38,563 bases of DNA from Verrucomicrobiales bacterium. Its GTDB lineage: Bacteria; Verrucomicrobiota; Verrucomicrobiia; Verrucomicrobiales; DEV007. The notes beneath the pieces are model-generated. The model worked only from the letters and a program-made list of their open reading frames with translations, was not told where the DNA came from and ran no database searches. Below are positions 15,739 to 24,700 of this stretch, piece after piece. Position numbers and translations under genes: made by a program. Every line of letters begins with the position of its first letter. Position 1 is the stretch's first letter. The stretch spans positions 1 through 38,563 of the forward strand of contig JAEUHI010000009.1 in assembly GCA_016795385.1 (NCBI GenBank), written 5' to 3'.

Positions 15739-18700
15739 TCATTTCTTCACCGCGCGCGGAGGCCGGATGCCGGACTTCGACTGGCCGCGGCCTTGGAGCT
15801 TCACGCTCACCGGCGTCGAATCGCTGTAGACCGTCACGACCGCTTTGCGGGTGCCATCTTTCCGCGGACGGAAGGTCACCTGGAAGAAGGTCGAGGCTCC
15901 GGCCTCGAGACTGCGCACGGCAGGCTGCGTCACCACAAAATCCTTCTTCGCGGGGCCGCTCACCACGACGCGCAGGGTCGTCGTCGGGAGGCCTCCCACG
16001 TTGCTGACAATGACCCGCTGGGCCCGGCTGCTGCTGCCCACGAGGGTGGTCTTGAAGCGTTTCGGCTTGGTCAGCGTCAGAGCGGGCGGCAGGGCTTCGA
16101 CCGTGACGGTGAAATTCGCCGAATTGGTGACGCCGAAGGCATCGGTAACCGTGTAAGTCAGCGTGTAGATGCCGGGCACCTGGGTCTTCGGATCGAAGAG
16201 ACCTCCGCTCACGCCGGGACCACTGAAGACTCCGCCCGCAGGCGAAGCTCCGGTGGCCGACGCGAGGTTCACGGGCGCGCCATCCACAGAGATGCTCAGA
16301 TCATCCTCGGCAAAGACCGGCGCGGCGAAGAGCTCGTAGGCCCCGATATCGACGATGGCCGTCGCACTCGTGCCGAGGCCTTTCACGATCCGGTCGAAGC
16401 CCGCGCCGCGCTGATCGGTGGCGAGGGGCACGGAGGACTCATCGACCGCGAGGGCATTGACGCCCGCATCGAGGGCGGGGCTGCCGATGACGAGGGCGTG
16501 GGTGAAGGTCTCGCCTCCGTTGAGGGCGAGCACGGGATTGAGGATCTCCGCGAGAGGCCACTCGATGCGGGGGCCGCCGCTGTCTTCCTTCCCGATGATG
16601 TTGCCATTCACCCCGTGGACGAGTTCCCCGACGAAGCCGGGATCCCCGATGAGGTTGTTGGAGCTGGCGGCATCGACCCCGATGTCCGCCGGGAGAGCGG
16701 TCGAGAGATCGGCCGCTACATCGCTGCCCGGTGCGCCGCGGCGGTTGCCGGCGACGATGGTATTGTGGAGCAGGAGGAGACCGCGGCTGTCATCCGTGCG
16801 GATCCCGCCGCCGCCGAATCCTTCGTCGGGGGTGCCGGGATTCTGCTCCACCCCGTCCGCATCGGCCCGGTTGCCGGCGATGGTGCTGTTGACGACGGTG
16901 AGCCCTCCCTGGTTGTTGATGCCTCCGCCCGTGGTGCCCGCGGAGTTGCCCGAAAGCGTGCAATTCAGCAGGATGAGATCGTTTCCATTGTTCTCGATGG
17001 CACCGCCTTCATCGTCGGCGTCGTTGCCGGTGAAAAGCGAGTCGGCAATGGTGAAGGTCCCTCCGCCGAAGTCGATCGCCCCGCCGTCCTCGGCGGACTG
17101 GTTCCCTTCGAAGTGACCGCGGCGGCAGAATCCGTCGCCCTGCACCTCGATGGCACCACCTTCGTCCGCTTCATTGTTGAGGAAGGTCGAGTCGGTCAGC
17201 GTCAGGGTGACGGCATCGGACGAGATGGCACCTCCCTCGGCGGCCGCCACGTTGTCTTCAAAGACACACGCTTCCACCCGCAGGATCCCGTTCGAGACAC
17301 GGAGACCACCGCCTCTGAACCCATCGCCGTTCACCACCCTCACGCCACGGAGGGTGATGTCGATCGCGGGATCATTGCCAGGCAGGGTAAAGACGCGGGA
17401 ATTGCCATTGGCATCGACGGTGAGGAGGTCGGCTCCGGGGCCATCGACGGTGACATTGCCGATGATCTCCAGCTCCGTGCCTCCCAGCGTGATCGTGTCC
17501 GGAGCGGCGTCGTGGAAGTTCACCGCGCCGCCCGCGCTCGTGTTCGAGAAGGCCACGGTCTGCGCCCCGGTGAGGGTCGCGGCGTAGGCGAGGGCCTCGC
17601 GCAGGCTCGTCTGGCCGTCGATCTTGCTGACGGTGTCGCTCGTCGAGGTCACGGTGAGGCTGGGTCGCTCGATGACGGTGACGGTCAGATTCGTGCTGTT
17701 CGTGCCATTCGCATCTCCGACGGTATACGTGACCGTGTAGGCTCCGAGAGCCAACCCGGTCGGGTCGAAGAAACCTCCGCTCACGCCCTTGCCGCTGAAG
17801 GTGCCGCCGGAAGGCGTCACACCGCTGGCGGTGGCAAGATCGAGGGCCGTGCTGCCGGTCTCGATTTCGAGATCGTCGTTGGTGAAGACGGGAGCCTCGA
17901 TCAACTCGTAGGCCCCGATGTCGATCCGCGCGGCGGGCGAGGAGGCCAGTCCTTTGCGCACGCGGGTGAACCCCGCCCCGCGCTGGTCGTTGGCGAGTGC
18001 CGGGGTGAAGGCGTTCGCATTGAAGGACGTGCTGCCCGCGTCGATCGCGGGGCTGCCGACGACGAGTTTGTGGGTCGGGGTGAGGCCTCCATTGTCGGCA
18101 AGCGTCGTGTCGAGCACGGTGGCGATGTCGCGCGTGCCGGTACCGGCGTTGCCGACGAGGTTGCCGCCCGTGCCATCGGTGATGCCTCCGGAGGTGCCGG
18201 CGTCGCCGACGAGGTTGTGGGTCGAGGTCTCAATCTGATTGCCGAAGGTCCCGATGTCGGACGGCGTCGTCCCGGTGCCCACGAAATTCCCCGCGATGAT
18301 GGAGTGTGTGATCGTTTCGTTGCCCCAGACATCGATGCCTCCGCCATCCGCTCCGGCACCGACGCGGTTCCCGGTGACGGTGGAATGGGAGAGAACGAGG
18401 GAGCCGCGGCTGTGAATGGCTCCTCCCCCGCCGTTGCCCGGAGTCGCGTTGGGGGCGCTGTTTCCGGAGAAGGTGGAATTCACGATCACCAAATCTCCGA
18501 ACTGGTTGAAGATCGCCCCGCCTCCAGTGCCGGGGCTGTTGGCAACGTTGCCCGAGAAGGTGCAGTCGCGGATCTCGAGATCCCCATCGTATTTGTTGAT
18601 GGCTCCCGCCCAGGAATCGGAAATGTTGTCCGCGATCCGGCAGCCCTCGATGACGAGCCTGTTGCCGAAACGGAAGGAAATCGCGGCCCCGGCTCCATCA

Positions 18701-21700
18701 TCACCCGCGCCTACGGCACGCCCTGCGACCAGGGACACCCCGCGGAGCGTGACGACTCCCGGATTGCCGTCGACCGAGAAGATCCGGCTCAAGCCACCGC
18801 CCGAAACGGCAAGGAGATCGGCCCCCGGCCCTTCGAGAGTCATTGCCACACTGATCGGGATCTGCGTCCCACCCAACGTGATCGTATCGGCCGTCGCATC
18901 GGTGAAGACCGGCCCCTCGAAGGTGATCGTGGGGTTGCCTCCGAGAACGTTGCCGTTGTCCACCGCCTGGCGCAGGGAGCCTTCGCCGGAGTCGTCGGTA
19001 TTCGTCACCGCGAAGTCATTCCGCGCGATCGTCACCGTCCGCGTCGGGGAATTCGACGGGGTATAGCCAATGCCTGCGGTGACATTCAGCTGCACGGTCT
19101 CGTCCGCCTCGGCGGCGAGGTCGGCGACCGGTGTCAGGGTGATATCGACGAAACTCTGCCCGTCGGGGATCGTCACGGTGCCGACTCCGCCCGCTACCGT
19201 GGAGACGAAGCTGGCCCCCGTCTGGGTCCAATCGGCGGGCTTGGCGGTGCTTGTCAGATCGACTTCGAGGTTCGCGGTGACAGCTCCCAGGGTGCCGTTG
19301 CGCGAGACGCGCCACGTGCCCGTCGCGGCGGTGTTTTCATCGGCACTGTCATCGGTGGCGGTGATGCTGATGGTGAGCGCATCGTCGTTCTGGATCGTAC
19401 CCTGTCCCTGGCCGTCGGCCAGCGATACGTTTCGGCCTCCCGCGCTCAAATTGGTGAGATTCACGAAGAAGGTCTCGTCGGCCTCGAATTCACCGTCATT
19501 GCTGATCGTCACGGGGATGGATTGCGCGGTAATGCTGGTGGCCGGGAAGGTGACCGTGCCGGAAGTCGAGGTGTAGTCACCGGGAGCGACGGCGGTGTTG
19601 TTGGCGGTCGCAAAGTCAAGCGTGACGGGGAGATCGGACGGGGCCGTCAGCGATACGGTGAAGTTCATCCCTCCGCCGCTCTCCAACTGGGTCACATCGG
19701 TGATCGAGATGGAGGCGCTGTCGTCGTTGGTGATCGTGCCGGTCTGCGACGTACCACCGACGGTGACGGCTCCGTGACCGCCGGTGACCGCTCCGAGAGC
19801 GGCGGTGAATTCCTCGTTGGCCTCGACCTTGTCGTCGCCGGTGACGAAGACATCGAAGGTGCGCTGCTCGTTGGCGACCGATCCGGGGAAATTCAACGAA
19901 CTATCGTTGTCGGTGTAGTCATTGTCAGCCACGGTGGCGGTGCCATCGTTCGTCGTGTAGGCCACGGAGACCCCGCCCTGCACGGGCTGGCTGAGGGTGG
20001 CGGTGAAGGTGTAGGTGGTCGTGCCGCTGTTGCCTTCATCCTTCGCGGTGCCTCCGGTGAGGAGAATCGTGGCACTGTCGTCGTTGTTGATCGTGCCATC
20101 GGCGGTCGCTCCGTTGAGGACGTAGCCGTTCGTCGGATTGCTCAGGGTAACGGTGAAGCCCTCGGCGGGCTCGACAATGTTGTCGGCGTTGACGACGACA
20201 TTGACGACCTTGCTGCCTTCGGTGGCATTGAGGGTGACCTGTCCGGTGGTGGCGGCGAAGTCGGCGGCGGTGGTCTGATTCACGCCGCTGCCGGTCACGG
20301 TCCAATCGAGCGTGACGCTGTCGGCGAGATCGCCGGTGCGCGCGACGGTGAAGGTGAAGTTCGTCGTCGCTCCGCCATTGCCCTCGGCCTTGGCCGCGTC
20401 GAGGGCGGTGAGAGAGACCGATTTCTGCAATTCGAAGGCCCCGATGTCGACCGTGCCGATGGCGCGGAGGAAGCCGGCCCCGCGCTGATCGAAGGGAATG
20501 GGTTCGGCGGTGTTGGTGTCGCCGTCGAGGTCGTAGGTGTCGGCGGGGAGCAGGGCGTTGGATCCGGCGTTGAGGGCGGGGCTGCCGGAGAGCAAGGCGT
20601 GCGTTTGCGTGGGGCCGCCGTTGTTGGCGAGAGAGCCAAGAAGCGGATCGAGCGGCGCGGCGGTAGTGCCGGTGAGGTCAGTGCCGAGCCAGGTCACGGC
20701 GTTGAGGGTGTCCTGCCCGTTGCCGATGAGGTTGCCACCGTTTGATATAACGGGGCCGGTGGAAGCGCGCCCAATGTCAGACTGCCCGATTCCAGCGGTA
20801 TTGCCAGCGACAATGGAATTCGCGAGGGTGACGGTGGCCCCATCGGTCGCGATAGCACCGCCACGGAAACTCGTAAAATTGCCGCTGAGGGTCGAATTGA
20901 GGATGGTGGTAGCGCCACCCACATACACTGCACCGCCGGAGTTGGGCGTTGCGGTATTGCCACTGAAGGTGCAGTTAATCAGCGTCAAACTGTTGCCGCT
21001 TCTTGTATTCGCTCCACCCCCTAGACCAGCGGAATTGCCGCTGAAGGTTGAGTTTACCACCGTGGTCACGGCTCCAGACTCACCGAGGTCGCCCGAGCTC
21101 AGCCCACCGCCCCCGGAATTAGCTCCAGAAGCTGTGTTATTGGTGATGGCACAACCGAGCACAAGCAGCGTGCCACGATTCATGACGCCAGCTCCGCGCT
21201 GCACTACGCCACCCCCGGTAATCGTCAGACCAACAAGGCGGACTGTGGTTCCAGGATTCACTTGAAACACGCGGCTCGTGCCATTGCTGGCCACCGCCAC
21301 CCGATTGGCGGAAGTGCCGGAAACCACGATGTCGGAGGTAAGAGTCAGCTCGCCGCTCGTCAACGTGATCGTGTCCTGCACCGCATCCGTGAAGTTCACC
21401 GTTCCATCCGTGCCATCCGAGAAGGTGATCGTGTCCGTCCCGGGAAGCGCATTCGCATTCGCCACTGCCTGACGCAGCGATCCCGCACCGCTGTCATTCG
21501 TCGTGGTCACAAGGAAGCCATTCTGCGCGATCGTCACGGTGGCGTTGTTCGGCGTTCCCGCCTGGTAGGCACCCGGCGCAGGCAGAGCCACCGGCACGAG
21601 ATTGAAGCGCACCGTCTCGGCGGCTTCAGCGGCGTTGAGGGATTCGGGCAGGGCGGTGAGGGTCACCTGCACCGTCGTTTGTCCGTTCGGGAAAGTCACC

Positions 21701-24700
21701 GTGCCGGTGCCGGTGCCACCGTCGTAGGTGACCGATCCGCCGCTGAGGTTGAAGTCGGCCGCCGACGCGGTCGAGGAGGGATCGAGGGCGAAATTCGCCA
21801 CGAGCGTGCCGGCGCTGCCGCCGCGGGTGAAGGTGAAGATACCGTTGTTCAACCCGCCTTCGGCGGCATCGTTGTCGCCGGCGTTGGGCGTGTCGAGGGT
21901 GACCTGTTCATTCACCGAGATCGTCGCGGTCACGACGTTCCCGCCGAGGCCGCCCACGACATTGCTCGTCGAAGCCTGGAGCTGGAAGGTGGCGTCGCCC
22001 TGGAAGTTCAGGGCCGGGGTGAACTTCAGGCCCGCGCTCGCTTCGGCATGGGTGATGAAGCTGTTCGCCGAGATCGCCGTGGTGCCGTCATTCTGGAAGA
22101 GGCTGCCGTTCTGGATGTTGGTGATCTGATAGTGCGTCACCTCGGCGCCATCTGCGGCGTTGCGCGAGACGACGAGACCACTGGTGGTCTGCGTGTTCGG
22201 CAGGGTCGTGGCATTCGTGATCGAAGGCGTGTCGGCGACGGGATTGACGACCACGGTGAACTGGCGCGTGATCGTGTCATCGCCGGGGGCGACGCCGCCG
22301 CTGTCCTGCACCGTCACGGTGATGGTCGCGGTGCCGAAGGCATTGGCGACGGGCGTGTAGCGGACCGCTCCAGTACTGTTGCCCTCGGTGTAATCGACCG
22401 CCACCGGATTCGGGATGAGGCCGATGTTGTCGGAGACGGCGGTGATGGTCAAGGTCTGGGCCGACTCGTTGGCGGGACCTTCGCTGATCCCGGAGAGGTT
22501 TACGGTTTGCTCGGCCGCATCTTCAAGGATGGCGGTGGGATTCGGGATGGCGGTGAGCGTCGGCTCGTCATTCACCGACGCGATGGCGATGTTCACGGTC
22601 GCTCCGGTGACGGCGTAGTCCTGGCCGTCGGAGGCATTGTAGGTGAAGCTCGTATTCCCGTTGAAATTCGGGCCAGGCACGAAATTCAGGTTGGCAAGAC
22701 TCGCGGCGAGGACCTCGTCGTTCACGTTCACGGCGGTCGAATTGACCCGGAGCGTGCCGTTCGCGGGCAGCGAGGTGATGCGGATTCGATTGAGGCTGTC
22801 GCCGTTCACATCATTGAAGGAAGCGGTGAAATTCGCCGCCGTGAAGTTGAGCTGCACGTCTTCGGTTCCATTCACGTTCACATTGGTGAGGGTCGGACGC
22901 TGTTCGACGGGTGTGACGGTGGCGTCGCCTGCCGCCGGGGTGGCGGGATCGTTCGTCAAGACATTGGCGAAGTTGCTGCCACTGACCGTTCCCTGGCTCG
23001 AGACGCTGGTGAAGGTGGTGGGGCTCGTGTTGACGGTGGCCTGGTAGGTGATGGTGATCGATTTTCCTGCGGGCAGGGTTCCGATGACCAGTTCGCCTCC
23101 GAGGTAATGCGGGCGATCGTGGGTGTGCGGCACGGCCCCTTCGGCCTCGCCGCGACGCGGCGCGCGACGTTCCCCGGCGGTGAGGAAGCCATACATGAGG
23201 TGGCTCCGGCGCAACGGATCGTAGGTATCGCACAGCCCGAGGGAGTGGCCCATCTCGTGCATCACGGCGGTCATCAAATCGACGCGGTTCGCAGCAACAT
23301 CCGATGTCTGATCTCCGATCTCCGACCTCTGACCTCTGACCTCAAACTCGCTGTCGTCCTCCGGCGTTTCATCGATGAACCAGCCGTTCCCTCCCGCGTC
23401 CTTGTCGATGCGGATGCGCGTTCCGACCGCTTCGCCGAGATACCAGCCGGGCAGGTCGACCACCTCGAAGACGAGGTCGTTCAACGCGGCTTTTTGGGCA
23501 TCGCTCAATCCGGTGGCGATCCAGCGTCCCCGGGCGGCGGCGACGAGACTATCAAGACGCGCCTGGGTGAGCGAGGCGAGGGAAGAATCGGTGCGATCCC
23601 CGGCCGCGATCGTGACGGGAGAGGAGACCTTCTCCGGGACGACCGCAGCGTCGAGCCCGGACTCCCGGACGGACTCCGGTGCGGAACCGGCCGCCACCGG
23701 AGCAAACCAGAGGGGCTGGGGAATCGGTCCGGGCAACGAGGGCGAGCCGCTGTGATACCCATCCGTCGTGACGCCCGCATCATTGTTGGCGGTGACCGTG
23801 GCGGTCGCTCCGGGGTTGTTCGTCTGATGGAAGGTCACCACCGGGACGGTGTTGAACGGATCTCCGCCATTGTTGAACGACGGCATCTCGACGCGGGTGC
23901 GGAAACGCTGACGCATGCGGATGTCGCCATTCTTGAATGCGCCGCCGGTCAAGGTATTGCTCGCGAGGTTGACCCGCACGGTGGGGGCATCGATTTCGCT
24001 AAACACGTTCGTCGAAGTACCGCCCAGATTGAATTCGATGGCCTCGCGCGATCCGAGAGCATTGTTGGCGGTCGGGATCAGCGTGTTGCCGGTGACGGTC
24101 AGATTCACCACGGGACTCCCGTCGTTGACGAGGACGGCCATCCCCCGATCGAAGGTCTCACGCACGATGTTGCCGGTGACCGCGCAGGTGTGGGTGCCCT
24201 TGCCGTGCGCATCGAAGGCAATGCCGTGGCCCTGGGTCGAGCCGGACTCCGTCGATCCCAGTGTGCCGATCTGGTTGTTCCGGATGAAGCCGTTGAAAAG
24301 GGCGGGAGGATTCGAGGTGCCCAGATTCACGACGATCGCGGTGACGATGGCGCCGTTGATCGTGTTTCCGTCGATGTCATAGTTCACGGTGCCCGTGTAG
24401 CCTCCGAATGCGACGCCGGTCGCGGCGTTGATGGTGATCCCCTGCCCGAGCGGCGAGGAGTGCCCGCCCGTGAGGGTGTTGGATTTGAACGTGACGTTTA
24501 GATTGCCACTGTTGCTCCCCGCGGCCTGGAAATGATCGCCTTTGTTGGCGGAGAAAGTGGAGCTCTGGACATTCGCCGTGATGGTGGCCGTGCCGAGCAC
24601 CTCGAAAAAGAGACCGTCGTTGTTGTTGTTTTCCGCGACCCGCCCGCTCACGGCGCAGGAGGTGAGGGTGATCCCCGCGGTGCCGCTATCCTTCCGCACG

